Shown: positions 1-9,268, numbered from the stretch's first letter. The stretch: 33,261 nt of DNA from Sphaerobacteraceae bacterium (GCA_007695115.1 REEK01000059.1:1-33261); one strand, 5' to 3'. The notes: generated by a model not told the origin, from the letters alone. Program-made: numbers and translations.

Positions 1-1738
1 CAGTTGGCATCTCACTATAGTTGTGCGTGTACAGCGTGTAGCCCTGATGTCCTGAGAGACTGATAGAGATCGGAACGTTCAATGTCGGAGCCACCAGGTT
101 ACCGGTCGGATCCATGAACCAGACTTCAGCCAGCGTTGTCGTTGCCGGCAAGCTGTTGAAGAGCTGGATACCGCTGGTGTCGCCGGTTCCGGTGTTCGGG
201 TTGCCCTTCTGAACCAGCGGCACTCCCATCATGCCGAGATCGAGAGAATCCCAATCAGCTGAGCCACCGAGTTCATTGAGGAGCTCGTCGATGTCGTTGA
301 AGAGGATTTGCTGACCGATCCAGGAGAGATCACCGATTGTCGGCATCGGCGGTTCGGTGACATAGGACATTGCGTCGCCAACGTCCGGATCTCCACCGAA
401 GTACTTCACCTGGTCAACTGCCGCGTGTAGCGACTGGGTTCCAGTAATCGTGGCGGCGCCAACGAAGCCGCTGTTCAATCCGAGATCCTGCGTGCCAGGT
501 GTGTAGATGTACTCCATACCGCGTGGTGGGATCGTCAGCTGTTCGCTGCCAACCTGGCTACCGCCCGGCGTAAAGAAGCTCACCGTCACCGTATTCGGGG
601 AATTGCTGGTGTTCGCGATGCTGATACCCGTGTTCCAGTAATTGTAGTTCTGGAAGATCAACGGGGCAATCGCCTTGTGGTTGTCGGCAGCAGTGAGTTC
701 AAGGGAGACCTCGTTCACCTGCTCGACCGGTCGCGAGACGTTGTTGAGCAGCATGTTGGTTTCGGTCTTGTACCGATTCGCAACCACACCGATCGGGGCG
801 TTCGAGGTGATGAAGGCGTTGCCGACCCACTCTTCATCGATACCCGGGGCATCCATGATGTCGATGTGCACCACTTCACCACCGCGAATCACGCCGGTGA
901 ACTCGCCACTGGAAGTTCCTGCCGCACCCTGGCCACCGGCCGCGTAGAGTGTCACGGTGTAGGCAGTACCCGGGTTCGGGTCTTTCTCATCAGCAAAGCT
1001 GGCCAGTCGCAGTTCAGTGCGCCAGCCGCTGTTGGTCTGCACGATCGGCAGAACATGATGATCGGTCAGCGGTGGCTCGACCTGGAACCGGTTCATGCCG
1101 GTATAGCCATCAACCGTCTCATGCGCGGCCTGAGTCTGCGCGCTGTTGGCCGGGAAATCGGCAACAGTCTTCACCGAGCCCGCCAGCGTTGGATTGACCG
1201 CGTAGAGGAACTCCAACATGAGCTCGTGCTTGGCGATCGCGAGCCCAAGGAAGAGTCGAGTGAGTCCAGTAGCATCTTCAAACTGATCCTGAAGCTCAGC
1301 CAGCGTGGCTTCCGTTTCAGCAATCAGGGCCACGACCTCCGGCTGAACGCCAACTACGTGAACACTGGCACCTGGCGAGTCAATCTCCAGGTCTGCCGCT
1401 GAAACAGTAACCGAGGCACCTGCCTGAACATTGGCCACGACATAGGGGTTGTCGTATGCCTGCGATCCACTTCCAACGCCGACATAGAAGTAGAGATCAG
1501 TGGACCCCGCCATCAGGCTACCGAGGTTCTGAACCGTCACATCACCATGGAACGGTCCTGATTCGCCGAGCATCTCGCCGTTCGGCACCCACGGGAAATA
1601 GACCCCGGTGCTCAAGGCATCGACGGCATCGATCGACCCGGAAATGGGGCCCTGCGCGCTACTGACTCCAATGGAGGCAACAAATGCGCTCATAACCAAC
1701 GATAAAACTAAAAGGATTCTTAGCCCGCGAGCCTTCAT
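1..1738 (-). CDS. Exported β-sandwich-like protein, 3' end cut by window edge
   Basis: An open reading frame runs without a stop from an ATG at 1738 to the left edge (579 codons), so the C-terminus lies outside the window. The start is supported by an AAGGGG ribosome site a few bases upstream and by a signal peptide: MKAR, then a hydrophobic stretch ending near ASIGVSSAQG. The mature part opens with YFPWVPNGE and is rich in Thr, Ser, Gly and Asn. It carries repeated β-strand-like phrases such as GWRTELRLAS and APIGVVANR. The gene at 2050-4440 shares the same N-terminal layout (YFPWVPVGE, APIGIVSER), so the two are adjacent paralogues on one strand. No catalytic motif was seen. The likely role is a cell-surface or secreted structural or adhesive protein, which is inference from signal peptide and composition only. 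Confidence 0.85.
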   Translation of the reverse strand, partial: MKARGLRILLVLSLVMSAFVASIGVSSAQGPISGSIDAVDALSTGVYFPWVPNGEMLGESGPFHGDVTVQNLGSLMAGSTDLYFYVGVGSGSQAYDNPYVVANVQAGASVTVSAADLEIDSPGASVHVVGVQPEVVALIAETEATLAELQDQFEDATGLTRLFLGLAIAKHELMLEFLYAVNPTLAGSVKTVADFPANSAQTQAAHETVDGYTGMNRFQVEPPLTDHHVLPIVQTNSGWRTELRLASFADEKDPNPGTAYTVTLYAAGGQGAAGTSSGEFTGVIRGGEVVHIDIMDAPGIDEEWVGNAFITSNAPIGVVANRYKTETNMLLNNVSRPVEQVNEVSLELTAADNHKAIAPLIFQNYNYWNTGISIANTSNSPNTVTVSFFTPGGSQVGSEQLTIPPRGMEYIYTPGTQDLGLNSGFVGAATITGTQSLHAAVDQVKYFGGDPDVGDAMSYVTEPPMPTIGDLSWIGQQILFNDIDELLNELGGSADWDSLDLGMMGVPLVQKGNPNTGTGDTSGIQLFNSLPATTTLAEVWFMDPTGNLVAPTLNVPISISLSGHQGYTLYTHNYSEMPT

Positions 1739-1759
1739 ACATTCCCCTTACCCTCATTA

Positions 1760-1776
1760 GTCCCGGAGACCGGGAC
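1760..1776 (-). promoter_or_regulatory. Perfect hairpin in the 5' leader of the left-edge gene
   Basis: GTCCCGG (1760-1766) and CCGGGAC (1770-1776) form a perfect 7-bp stem with a 3-nt loop. It lies about 20 nt before the start codon at 1738 and just upstream of the ribosome site. It has no T tract, so a translation or mRNA-stability role is more likely than termination. A similar 3-nt-loop hairpin precedes hsp20 at 26612-26626. Confidence 0.4.
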
Positions 1777-1988
1777 ATCAAATCACCCAAACTCCGCTAA
1801 CCATTGAACGATTGGTGTTGCAATCAGTTGCATATTACAGCAGATTACTATCGCCGCATACACTCTTGCGAACATTGCATGGAGAACAAGTCAGGCATCA
1901 GACCGTAGTGATTCCCGGGCGTTCAGCGCTCATGGCAGCTCGCGATCACCTGGCAGAGTGGGTCAAATCGACTTCAGAACAGAAGATA

Positions 1989-2014
1989 CCCCCGGAACCT
2001 TCCGGCTCCGGGGG
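1989..2014 (-). terminator. Terminator-like hairpin after the 796-aa exported protein
   Basis: CCCCCGGA (1989-1996) pairs with TCCGGGGG (2007-2014), and the interior can add CC/GG around a TTCC loop. It lies 36 bases past the stop codon at 2050. On the minus strand the hairpin is followed by TATCTTCTGTTCTG, which is T-rich but not a pure T run, so this is a probable but imperfect intrinsic terminator. Confidence 0.5.
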
Positions 2015-2049
2015 ATGCGTTTCGGGCACATCTGTTTCGCTGAGATCGA

Positions 2050-4440
2050 CTACTGTGTGTCGTACCAGGTCACGGTGACTTCGGCCGTGAGATCGGTACC
2101 GGGAACCTCGATGAGGATCACGTCAGTCATATCGGCGTCGGGATCGAACAAACCGTCGAACTCGTAGGAGAGCAGCGCCTGTCCCGATACGTCGGTGACG
2201 CCAACGGTTTTGCCGTCGCTTTCCGGCACAGTCAGTGCCATACCTTCATTCGGACCACTGATAACCGATGCGATGACGTCCGCCCCTTCAACCGGCCCAT
2301 TGGCAGCATCCAGGACCGTTGCTTCGATGAGGTGCGGCTCATCGACGGAAGCATCGGCTTCGGTGGGGTTCGCTTTCAACTCAACCGGTTCACCGTCATC
2401 GGCCCACTCGACGGTCGCCGACGCAGATACCGTGCTGTCCAGGATTCGTGCGATGACTTCGTCGGTCCCAATCTCATCTCCGGAGTAGGTGAATTCGATC
2501 TGCCCATCCTGGTCAGTGGTGCCGATGTTGTCCCCGTAGTTCGGGTCGTCCGGAGAGACAGTGCCGATGGCGCCTTCGTGAACACCGGTCACCGTGAACT
2601 CGACCGGAAGACCAGAGACGGGTTCACCCTCGGCGTCGGTCGCCGTTGCCACCAGCGGCGATGAAACCTCCGACCCTGGTCCTGATGCCTGAGATGCTGG
2701 CGCCAGCGTGAGATCGATAGCCTGGCTCGGTAGACCGCCACCGATTACGCGATGCATCCGATGGGCCACTCCCCTGTCACCGGGAACACCGAAGGTGGTG
2801 TTCGTCATGACCCCGAGGACTTCGCCGTCACCACCGACTACGTCAACCACGGCACCACCCTGGAAGTTCGGCGGCATCGCGTCGAACACGTCATCGCCGG
2901 TGGACATGGTCATCGACTCTTGTGCATCCAGGTCGACCTGCACCGGCGCCGACAGCGTCGGTTGAACGGGCCCGATAGTCCAGAAAGTGACTTCGGCCTC
3001 GACCGGATCATTCGATGGATTGAACAGATACAGGTCGGTTTCGGATCCCGCGGTCGCGTCTTCATTTGCCTTCTGCACCATCGTCACTGCCAGGCGATCG
3101 CCCGTGGTTGCCGTATCAGACCGCAACTCATAGGTCATCGCGCTGGGGCCTTCGTCACCTCCGGCATCGGTATTGATCAGATCGACCGAACCAATGGCCG
3201 GCAACTCCGATCCAACGACCGCAGTCACGTACTCGTAGCCGCTGATATCGGCAATATCTGTCAGATCGACACGCTGAACTCCGACTGGATCGATCGTGTA
3301 TTGACCAGAGTCGATCAGATCTCCATCGGCGGAGTAGAGTGCCACGGTAAACGAGCTCAGCTCGTATCCGGGATTGTTGATGTTCAGGGTCGCGCTCGAA
3401 CCGGGTTCGCCCGGGTTCACGAACGACGCATAGGTGAACGCTTCTGCCGAGTCTTCGGGAACCGAGGTGTTACTCAGGCTGAGTTCATCCCCCGAATTCG
3501 AGCGTTCGGAAACGATACCAATGGGGGCATCAGACTCGATCCGGACTGAACCAGTGAACGAATCGTCCGCGTCCTGGAACATGTCCTGCAATTCGATGTG
3601 CTCGACTTCGCCCGGACGGAACGGAAAACTCGATGCGGTCGAAGATTCTCCGGATTCATGGTAGAGCGTGACATTAACATTCGTCAGCCCGGCTCCAGAT
3701 GTATCCAGATTGGCGATATGCAAGGTGGTCTCCCACCCGTCGCCTTGCTCGGCGATTGGAAGGATCTTGGTTGGTCCCACCGCGATCTCGTCCGGGGTCA
3801 TCGCGTTATAGCCGTCGATTGCGTCGAAGCCTGGTTCAGGGGCAACGTCCTCTTCATCATCATCTACGGGGCCGGGCGGAACGTTCGCCGCGGCCGACGG
3901 ATTTGCCTGATCGGGCAGCCTCGACGAGACATCCGGCGGGCCACCACCCCGGGCGTGATCCGGTGGACCACGGCGCTGACCAGGTTGCTGGGCCTGAGCG
4001 TCGTCCATAGCAGCAGTGCCGGCGTCTGGAGTATCGTCAGTACCCTCGGATGCCTGGCGATCGGTCTTCAGAACGGCGGAGATCTCCGCTCCCTGTCCAT
4101 TCTCTGGAACCGACTCCACCACCAGGCTCGCACCGGGTTCATCGACTCCAAGCTCTTCAGCATCAAAGTACATGGACCGCTGCGGAGTGATAAATACCGT
4201 AAACTCGAGCTCGAAAGATGTGTCGCTGGTTCCCTCGCCAACGAGCACGTTTACCTCAGCGTCCATGTCATGTTCGAGATTCTGGATAACGATCTCGCTG
4301 TTTACATCCTCACCCACGGGAACCCACGGAAAATAGAGCGTCTTGACCGGGTCTACCGCGGAACTCGAACTCGGCCCGATGGACAGAACGATCACTGCGG
4401 TGATCGTCGCAACGAGACCGAGTGCGTACCTGCGCCACAT
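2050..4440 (-). CDS. Exported protein with C-terminal Ig-like (Big) domains
   Basis: The product has 796 residues. A signal peptide (MWRRYALG, then a hydrophobic core to about residue 29, ending SSSSAVDP) follows a strong GAGGGAGGG ribosome site. The mature N-terminus opens YFPWVPVGE like its downstream neighbour. Residues 130-210 are a Pro/Gly/Asp-rich, probably disordered linker that the neighbour lacks. The middle has repeated β-sandwich phrases (ILPIAEQGDGWETTLHIAN, APIGIVSERSN). The last 220 or so residues form two bacterial Ig-like modules, recognisable by phrases such as GEPVSGLPVEFTV, TDQDGQIEFTYSG and GPVEGADVIASV. Such modules act as spacers or adhesive domains on surface proteins. 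No enzyme motif, cell-wall sorting signal or C-terminal membrane anchor was seen, so it is probably secreted or loosely surface-bound. Confidence 0.85.
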   Translation of the reverse strand: MWRRYALGLVATITAVIVLSIGPSSSSAVDPVKTLYFPWVPVGEDVNSEIVIQNLEHDMDAEVNVLVGEGTSDTSFELEFTVFITPQRSMYFDAEELGVDEPGASLVVESVPENGQGAEISAVLKTDRQASEGTDDTPDAGTAAMDDAQAQQPGQRRGPPDHARGGGPPDVSSRLPDQANPSAAANVPPGPVDDDEEDVAPEPGFDAIDGYNAMTPDEIAVGPTKILPIAEQGDGWETTLHIANLDTSGAGLTNVNVTLYHESGESSTASSFPFRPGEVEHIELQDMFQDADDSFTGSVRIESDAPIGIVSERSNSGDELSLSNTSVPEDSAEAFTYASFVNPGEPGSSATLNINNPGYELSSFTVALYSADGDLIDSGQYTIDPVGVQRVDLTDIADISGYEYVTAVVGSELPAIGSVDLINTDAGGDEGPSAMTYELRSDTATTGDRLAVTMVQKANEDATAGSETDLYLFNPSNDPVEAEVTFWTIGPVQPTLSAPVQVDLDAQESMTMSTGDDVFDAMPPNFQGGAVVDVVGGDGEVLGVMTNTTFGVPGDRGVAHRMHRVIGGGLPSQAIDLTLAPASQASGPGSEVSSPLVATATDAEGEPVSGLPVEFTVTGVHEGAIGTVSPDDPNYGDNIGTTDQDGQIEFTYSGDEIGTDEVIARILDSTVSASATVEWADDGEPVELKANPTEADASVDEPHLIEATVLDAANGPVEGADVIASVISGPNEGMALTVPESDGKTVGVTDVSGQALLSYEFDGLFDPDADMTDVILIEVPGTDLTAEVTVTWYDTQ

Positions 4441-4584
4441 AAACCCTCCCTCAGTAAAAACGGGTAACGCTGAGTCTCCACTCGACGCGTGACATGCGCC
4501 TGGGCGGAGTGTTCGGCTGATAGCCCTGCACCAACCGGTGTCATTGCGGACTTCTCAGCACATTCAGCTGTACAGCACAGGGAT

Positions 4585-4614
4585 ATGGTAGATCATTAAG
4601 CGCGTTCAGGTCAA
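4585..4614 (-). promoter_or_regulatory. Candidate sigma-70 promoter for the Ig-like exported protein
   Basis: On the minus strand TTGACC (4614-4609) is followed after 18 nt by TACCAT (4590-4585). This would start transcription near 4578 and give a leader of about 138 nt before the ATG at 4440. Confidence 0.45.
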
Positions 4615-4716
4615 ATATGCGATTTGGGAGAAAGGACGGTTTTCGAAAGAAAATATTGCATTGCTTACACGACCAATTATTGCCGCAAGGATTTGAATTG
4701 CTGGGAGAGTGGCTTG

Positions 4717-4769
4717 TTCGCGGGGCGACAAGGAGAGCCTGCCCTGAGTGGAGCCGAATGTGTCTGCCC
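4717..4769 (-). repeat. Dispersed repeat B, inverted copy
   Basis: Read on the minus strand, this contains CACATTCGGCT, then CTCAGGGCAGGCTCTCC, then GCCCCGCGAACA. The 17-mer CTCAGGGCAGGCTCTCC (4732-4748) is identical to 29615-29631, and the flanks also match. A third, more diverged copy lies at 29682-29722. It is non-coding and of unknown function. Confidence 0.65.
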
Positions 4770-4797
4770 TCGTCAATCCGACCGGTTTGCGGGACGG

Positions 4798-4815
4798 GGC
4801 GACACAGAGGTCGCC
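4798..4815. repeat. Single hairpin of the GC-rich palindromic repeat family
   Basis: GGCGAC (4798-4803) and GTCGCC (4810-4815) form a perfect stem around the 6-nt loop ACAGAG. Stem style and loop size match the twin-hairpin elements at 4847-4909 and 12115-12176, so this may be a lone or decayed unit. Confidence 0.5.
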
Positions 4816-4846
4816 GACTACCGATCCCCCGCTTTTCTCGATGTTG

Positions 4847-4909
4847 GGGCTGGCGCCTCTGCCAGCCCGTGGTTCGCGCGGACACCCGGGTCGGCAGGAG
4901 CGCCGACCC
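4847..4909. repeat. Twin-hairpin palindromic repeat, copy 1
   Basis: Hairpin one is GGGCTGGC (4847-4854), loop GCCTCT, GCCAGCCC (4861-4868). Hairpin two is GGGTCGGC (4888-4895), loop AGGAGC, GCCGACCC (4902-4909), followed by CTACAT. The stems are 19 nt apart. The copy at 12115-12176 keeps the loops, stem lengths, spacing and CTACAT tail but changes the stem bases in matched pairs. The layout resembles REP/BIME-type intergenic elements. It lies just past the ABC permease stop, where it could also stabilise or end that transcript. Confidence 0.7.
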
Positions 4910-4937
4910 CTACATAGTTTTTGACGTGGGTTGCCCC

Positions 4938-7900
4938 CTACTCGTACCGCAGAGCATCGGCGATCGACACGCGGGACGCTTGCCGAGCCGGGATCCAGGC
5001 CATGATCAGCGAGGCGACGATCGCGAGTACTCCGAAGAACAGGATAAGGCCCCACGGAATCGTGAATTCGATCTGCCCGAAATCGGCAAACTCCTCGCTC
5101 GTGATCAACTGGTAGGCCAGCCAGAGCGCCAGCGCCCCGCCAGAGAGCACACCGAGCAGCGTGATCATTGCCGACTCGATAATGAAACTGGCGGAAACCA
5201 TCGCCCGGCTATACCCGATCGCCCGCAGCATACCGATCTGTTGCCGTCGCTCGACAACGGAACGGAACGAGACGACTCCCAGCGCAGCAATACCAACGAC
5301 CAGGCCGAGCGACATGAAGCCCTGCACCAGGTAGATGAAACCGCGGTTGATCGCCAGTTGCTCGTCGAGCAGGTCCTGCATCGAATCTGCCTGAACGCCA
5401 TACTGGATCAATGCCGCCTGCATCTCCTCCGCGAACTCAGTGTGGTCGACTCCGCTCTCCGCCCGCACCAGATAGGTGTACCCGGTTGGCTGGGCGAACA
5501 GCTCATCGAAGCCCTGCTCACTCATGTACAGACCCCAGATCATCGACACACTCTGGTCGACGATGCCGATTATCGTGACCTCACCGCTCGTGCCATTGAG
5601 CAGTGAACTGGCTTCAACCGTAATCGGGTCGAGGTAGTCCGCTCCAAGGTCGACTCCTTCGAGCTGGAAGCCCGGTCCGCCGATCTGGATTCCCCCTTCA
5701 ATCGGTACCGCGAACGCATCGATCACCGCGAGGGTCGGATCCTCGGCAACCGCCTGCCAGACGTCCGCCTCGCTCTCGTATCCTTCTGCATAGATCTGAA
5801 GAGGCATCCGGCTTTCGGAGATGAATGTTTCATCCACACCACGAACGGTGTAGCTGCCCCACTCCTCATCCGGAGAGGTTCGCAGCCGTGCCGCACCGAA
5901 CCCGACCGTAGACATACGGGCTGCTGCGTCGATCTGACCGGTATCGACTCCGCCCTCTACGAGCGCTGCTTCCAGGTCGTCGATCGGATTGACCGCGCCC
6001 TGCTCCAGCTGGATGTCCCAGCCAGCCGAGGCATCCTCGCCGGAAAACAGCTGTTCGAAGTTCGAGTTGATCGTTGCCATCGCCACCAGCGAGAAGATGA
6101 TCAGACTGAACATGGCGATCGTCATACCGGTACGTCCGCGACTGGCCAGGGGATACGCCACCGCAGTCTTTACCGCGGGGAGCCACCGGCTGAATGTCTG
6201 CCCGAGGAAGCTCACCACGCTTGTCAGCACGGTGGCGTTCCAGACGATGAGTACCGTTGCCGACGTAACCATGAAGATTCCGGAGATAAAGAACATCTCG
6301 AAGTCGCCACTCATACCTTCAGGCTCGATATAGGCCACCCACTCCCAGGGCAACACCCAGTAGAGCAGGACCAGGCCAGCAGCCAGTGAGTAGACCAGCC
6401 GGGAGGAGAACCCGAACCGGCGGAAGATCACGGCAAGGCAGAGTGGAATCAGAGAGATACCCATGGTGTACAGCGCCATGCTACCGCTCTCGGCACCACC
6501 CCAGAGCATCAGCGCACCAAGTACCAGCCCGATGATGCCGAAGATCAGGAACTTGCGACTTTCGCGTTCTTTCGGCTCTTCCTGAGTGTCACGAATCGCC
6601 GAGACGATGTTCAACCGACTAACCCGCCAGGAAGAAATCACGATAGTGATGAAGGTGATAACCACGCCAAGCGTGTAAGCAATCACCAGACTCTGCCAGG
6701 TAACGGAAGGTTCGATCTGGATGAAATCGCCGATCAATCTGGCAATGACGTCCGCGATGACCCAGGCAACACCGACGCCGAGCGCCGCGCCGACCGCTGC
6801 GGCCGCAAGATCATAAGTCAGCCCCTCCGCGATGTACATCTGGGTCAACTGCCGTCGCTTCAGGCCAACGGCCCGGGCCATACCCATCTCGGGTTTGCGT
6901 TCGGCCGCAAGGAGAACGAAGATGAGGAAGATCAGAAGAATGCCTGCAGCAATCGAGAACATACCCAGCACCACAAAGATGGAACTGAAGGCATTCCCGG
7001 CCAGCTCGGCCTCTTCGAGCAAACTCTGCTTTACCGCATTGATGTTGAACTGCGTCCCGGCCAGCAGCGGTTCGATGGCCGCCATTGCCTCGTCGGTTCG
7101 GTCTGCACCAGACACTTCATCACCACTGTTGGTGACAGCAATCATGTTGAGTTCGTCACTGTCGAGACCAGTCAGCTCCTGTGCATAGGACAGAGGAATC
7201 GCAAAACCACCCGGCATTCCAGGCGTCTGGACACCGGTGAGGTACGAGTCCTCGCCTACCGCGAAGACCGTCATCTCATGTGGTGCATTCTGCACGAACA
7301 CGGTGAAAGCATCACCCGCTTCCAGATTCAGTGACTCCGAAAGTGTTTCACTGAGAACGACCTCACCATCTGAAAGCGAATCCAGGTCAATGGTGTTGCC
7401 CTCCAGATCGCGGAGTCCTCCGAACGCCTCGATCGCCTCCGCCTCCAGGCCGGTCATCGCCGTCACCGGTTCAGCGAACGTGCCATCCCCGACAACGGCA
7501 GGTACTTGCTCAGCCACGACGCCCATGAAGCCGTCGATTGCACCGACATCCGCCGTTTCAGCGCGCAGTTCTTCAAGCAGGCTGGTCGGAACAGTGCCGC
7601 CACCTTCCGGTACCGCCTGCTCCATATCCGTTGCTTCGACTGCTTCTTCACTGCTATGAACAATGATCTGATCCGTGTGACCGAGATAGTTGTAGACATC
7701 CGCCCGGATGCTGTGGTTGAGGGTGTCACCAGTTGTCAGCGCAGCGGCAACAATCAGCGTGCTGAGCATGAGCCCAACAATGATCAATACCGTCTGAGCA
7801 GGTCGCCGCGGGATATTACGGACACCCATCCGAAAGATCACCCGGTTCCGCAAAAGAATCCAGGCACCGACCAGCAGGCAGAGGCCAAAGATGACCAGCA

Positions 7901-7946
7901 GCACATTCATGATCGATGTCATCGGAATGCCGAAGATATTCTCCAT
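4938..7946 (-). CDS. ABC transporter permease with two FtsX domains
   Basis: This is a 1002-residue membrane protein. Two N-terminal helices (about residues 13-32 and 47-72) precede a large extracytoplasmic MacB-type domain (about 75-310). Then comes an FtsX block with the typical helix-coupling phrase GMARAVGLKRRQL, a long middle region with further helices and a second extracytoplasmic domain. A second FtsX block near the C-terminus carries the matching phrase IGMLRAIGYSRAM, and the protein ends RVSIADALRYE. Two FtsX units in one chain let it act as a complete permease. The ATPase gene ends 8 bases upstream, so the two form one exporter of the MacB/LolCDE superfamily. The family exports lipoproteins, peptides or antibiotics; the substrate here cannot be told. 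Confidence 0.9.
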   Translation of the reverse strand: MENIFGIPMTSIMNVLLVIFGLCLLVGAWILLRNRVIFRMGVRNIPRRPAQTVLIIVGLMLSTLIVAAALTTGDTLNHSIRADVYNYLGHTDQIIVHSSEEAVEATDMEQAVPEGGGTVPTSLLEELRAETADVGAIDGFMGVVAEQVPAVVGDGTFAEPVTAMTGLEAEAIEAFGGLRDLEGNTIDLDSLSDGEVVLSETLSESLNLEAGDAFTVFVQNAPHEMTVFAVGEDSYLTGVQTPGMPGGFAIPLSYAQELTGLDSDELNMIAVTNSGDEVSGADRTDEAMAAIEPLLAGTQFNINAVKQSLLEEAELAGNAFSSIFVVLGMFSIAAGILLIFLIFVLLAAERKPEMGMARAVGLKRRQLTQMYIAEGLTYDLAAAAVGAALGVGVAWVIADVIARLIGDFIQIEPSVTWQSLVIAYTLGVVITFITIVISSWRVSRLNIVSAIRDTQEEPKERESRKFLIFGIIGLVLGALMLWGGAESGSMALYTMGISLIPLCLAVIFRRFGFSSRLVYSLAAGLVLLYWVLPWEWVAYIEPEGMSGDFEMFFISGIFMVTSATVLIVWNATVLTSVVSFLGQTFSRWLPAVKTAVAYPLASRGRTGMTIAMFSLIIFSLVAMATINSNFEQLFSGEDASAGWDIQLEQGAVNPIDDLEAALVEGGVDTGQIDAAARMSTVGFGAARLRTSPDEEWGSYTVRGVDETFISESRMPLQIYAEGYESEADVWQAVAEDPTLAVIDAFAVPIEGGIQIGGPGFQLEGVDLGADYLDPITVEASSLLNGTSGEVTIIGIVDQSVSMIWGLYMSEQGFDELFAQPTGYTYLVRAESGVDHTEFAEEMQAALIQYGVQADSMQDLLDEQLAINRGFIYLVQGFMSLGLVVGIAALGVVSFRSVVERRQQIGMLRAIGYSRAMVSASFIIESAMITLLGVLSGGALALWLAYQLITSEEFADFGQIEFTIPWGLILFFGVLAIVASLIMAWIPARQASRVSIADALRYE

Positions 7947-7954
7947 GGCTCTAC

Positions 7955-8689
7955 TTACCGCCCATCACTGACGATTTCGCCGTCGTGCATCTGGATAATC
8001 CGGTCACACATGTCACCGATTCGTGGGTCGTGCGTGACAACGACGAAGGTCTGTCTGTTTCGCTGGTTCAGGTCCCGCATGAGAGCCATAACCTCATCAG
8101 CGGTGGAGGAATCGAGGTCACCGGTCGGCTCATCTGCCCAGACGATCGCCGGATCATTCACCAGGGCGCGGGCAATCGTGACCCGCTGGCGCTGACCACC
8201 GGAAAGCTCCGCAGGGCGATGAGTTGACCAATCGTTCAGTCCCACCATGTCCAGAATCGCTAGCGCCCGTTCGCGGGCTTCGCGCGTGCCGACGCCACTT
8301 ACCAGCAACGGCAACTCAGTGTTCTCCACCGCATTCAGCACTGGCAGCAGGTTATAGAATTGAAAGATGAACCCCATGTCCTGCGCTCGGAATGCGGTCC
8401 GCTTATTGTCGGAGAGTTTGGCCAGATCAGTCCCGGCAATCAGGATGCTGCCGGAATCGATCTCATCAAGGCCTGACAGGCAATTGAGAAGCGTCGTCTT
8501 TCCACAGCCCGATGGTCCCATGATGGCCACCATCTCACCCCGATTGACGGTGAGATCAACACTCTTCAGTGCTTCGACCCGAATGCGTCCAGACTCGTAG
8601 GTCTTTACAACGCCGCTCGCTTCGATAATCGCGTCTTGCGCATCGAGATCAACGATCACCTCATCCTTACTGGCGGTCTTCTGGCTCAT
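7955..8689 (-). CDS. ABC transporter ATP-binding protein, LolD/MacB type
   Basis: The product has 244 residues from the ATG at 8689. I prefer this start because AAGGAAG lies 6 nt upstream; an in-frame GTG at 8707 would add six residues but lacks a clear ribosome site. Seen in order: Walker [10 protein letters not shown] (58-66), Q-loop [10 protein letters not shown] (about 108-116), signature LSGGQRQR (162-169), Walker B with DEPTGDLD (186-193) and the switch His in VVVTHDP. FYNLLP and DEPTGDLDS are typical of the LolD/MacB/FtsE branch, which pairs with FtsX-type permeases. The permease starts 8 bases downstream. The cytoplasmic ATPase should power the exporter by mechanotransmission. Confidence 0.93.
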   Translation of the reverse strand: MSQKTASKDEVIVDLDAQDAIIEASGVVKTYESGRIRVEALKSVDLTVNRGEMVAIMGPSGCGKTTLLNCLSGLDEIDSGSILIAGTDLAKLSDNKRTAFRAQDMGFIFQFYNLLPVLNAVENTELPLLVSGVGTREARERALAILDMVGLNDWSTHRPAELSGGQRQRVTIARALVNDPAIVWADEPTGDLDSSTADEVMALMRDLNQRNRQTFVVVTHDPRIGDMCDRIIQMHDGEIVSDGR

Positions 8690-8888
8690 AACGATCTTCC
8701 TTCCCACATTTCCCGTGGCGTCGCCGAGTGGCGTTTTACTGGCAGAATCTTAGGTTTCCGGCCAGATGACCGAAATAATGCTCGCTGGTTAATAAAAGGT
8801 AAGGCTAACCCCACTCCCCCGGACTACTATAGGGGATTCTTGTGCTTTGCACCATGTTCGCGAGGATGGGTCAGCCCCGACTGAATGG

Positions 8889-8918
8889 ACAAAATGACCC
8901 TGTCCGGATGGACAGGGT
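8889..8918 (-). terminator. Intrinsic terminator-like hairpin after the CBM48 gene
   Basis: ACCCTGTCC (8897-8905) and GGACAGGGT (8910-8918) make a perfect 9-bp stem with a 4-nt loop. On the minus strand it is followed by CA and TTTT (8894-8891). It lies between the CBM48 gene, which ends at 8972, and the ABC operon, which begins at 8689, so it probably separates the two transcripts. Confidence 0.55.
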
Positions 8919-8971
8919 TCTGGTCGGGATTTCTGTTCTTGAGCAGATACGGGGAGCGGAAACCGGCAGGA

Positions 8972-9268
8972 TCAGGTAACGATCACACCGTCGGTCTCTC
9001 CGAAACTGTTATCGACGAACTCATCAGCCTCAGCATCATTGATCCAGATCTCGTTGTCCACAAGATACCGGAACTGCACACGAGAGCCGCTTGGTACCAC
9101 GAGCGACGTCGAGTAGGAGCCATCCTTGCGACGCACCATGGGGCGGGCACTGGTGCTCCAGCCATCATGACTGCTCACCAGATGCATACTGGCTACCGGA
9201 TACTCCGGACAGTAGCGAAACGTCACCCGGCAGGTCCGTCCATTGTTATAGAAACTTCGGCGAATCAT
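8972..9268 (-). CDS. Small isoamylase-early-set / CBM48 domain protein
   Basis: This 98-residue protein consists of little more than one β-sandwich. It begins RRSFYNNGRTCRVTFRYCPE and contains LVSSHDGWSTSARPM and RKDGSYSTSLVVPSG. It ends with VQFRYLVDNEIWINDAEAD and DNSFGETDGVIVT. This order (strand, DGW, G-x-Y, FRYLVD-x-x-x-W-x-x-D) is the signature of the glycogen-binding CBM48/AMPKβ-like fold. The domain binds α-glucan or serves as a protein-binding module. There is no catalytic domain and no signal peptide, so it is cytoplasmic. The start lies 30 nt after the flippase-like gene, so the two are probably co-transcribed. The ribosome site is weak. Confidence 0.8.
   Translation of the reverse strand: MIRRSFYNNGRTCRVTFRYCPEYPVASMHLVSSHDGWSTSARPMVRRKDGSYSTSLVVPSGSRVQFRYLVDNEIWINDAEADEFVDNSFGETDGVIVT

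Larger units (their letters stand above)
1739..2049. other. Intergenic region between two paralogous exported-protein genes
   Basis: This gap of about 310 bases has no credible gene. It holds the leader of the left-hand gene, with a perfect hairpin at 1760-1776, and a terminator-like hairpin for the right-hand gene at 1989-2014. It is more AT-rich around 1800-1880, where the left gene's promoter probably lies, but no clear -35/-10 pair could be picked. Confidence 0.6.
4441..4937. other. Intergenic region with promoter and hairpin repeats
   Basis: Nearly 500 bases without a believable gene separate the ABC permease stop (4938) from the start of the exported protein (4440). The left part holds a promoter for the exported protein (4585-4614). 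The right part, 4717-4909, is packed with GC-rich palindromic repeats that recur elsewhere in the window. Open frames here are shadows of the repeats. Confidence 0.7.

Noticed and set aside
677-1402. 241-codon plus-strand frame
   Set aside because: It lies antisense to the left-edge exported protein, whose minus frame is open for 579 codons with signal peptide and ribosome site. It looks like a shadow.
4617-5606. 329-codon plus-strand frame
   Set aside because: It runs through the repeats and then antisense to the ABC permease, and has no recognisable domain.
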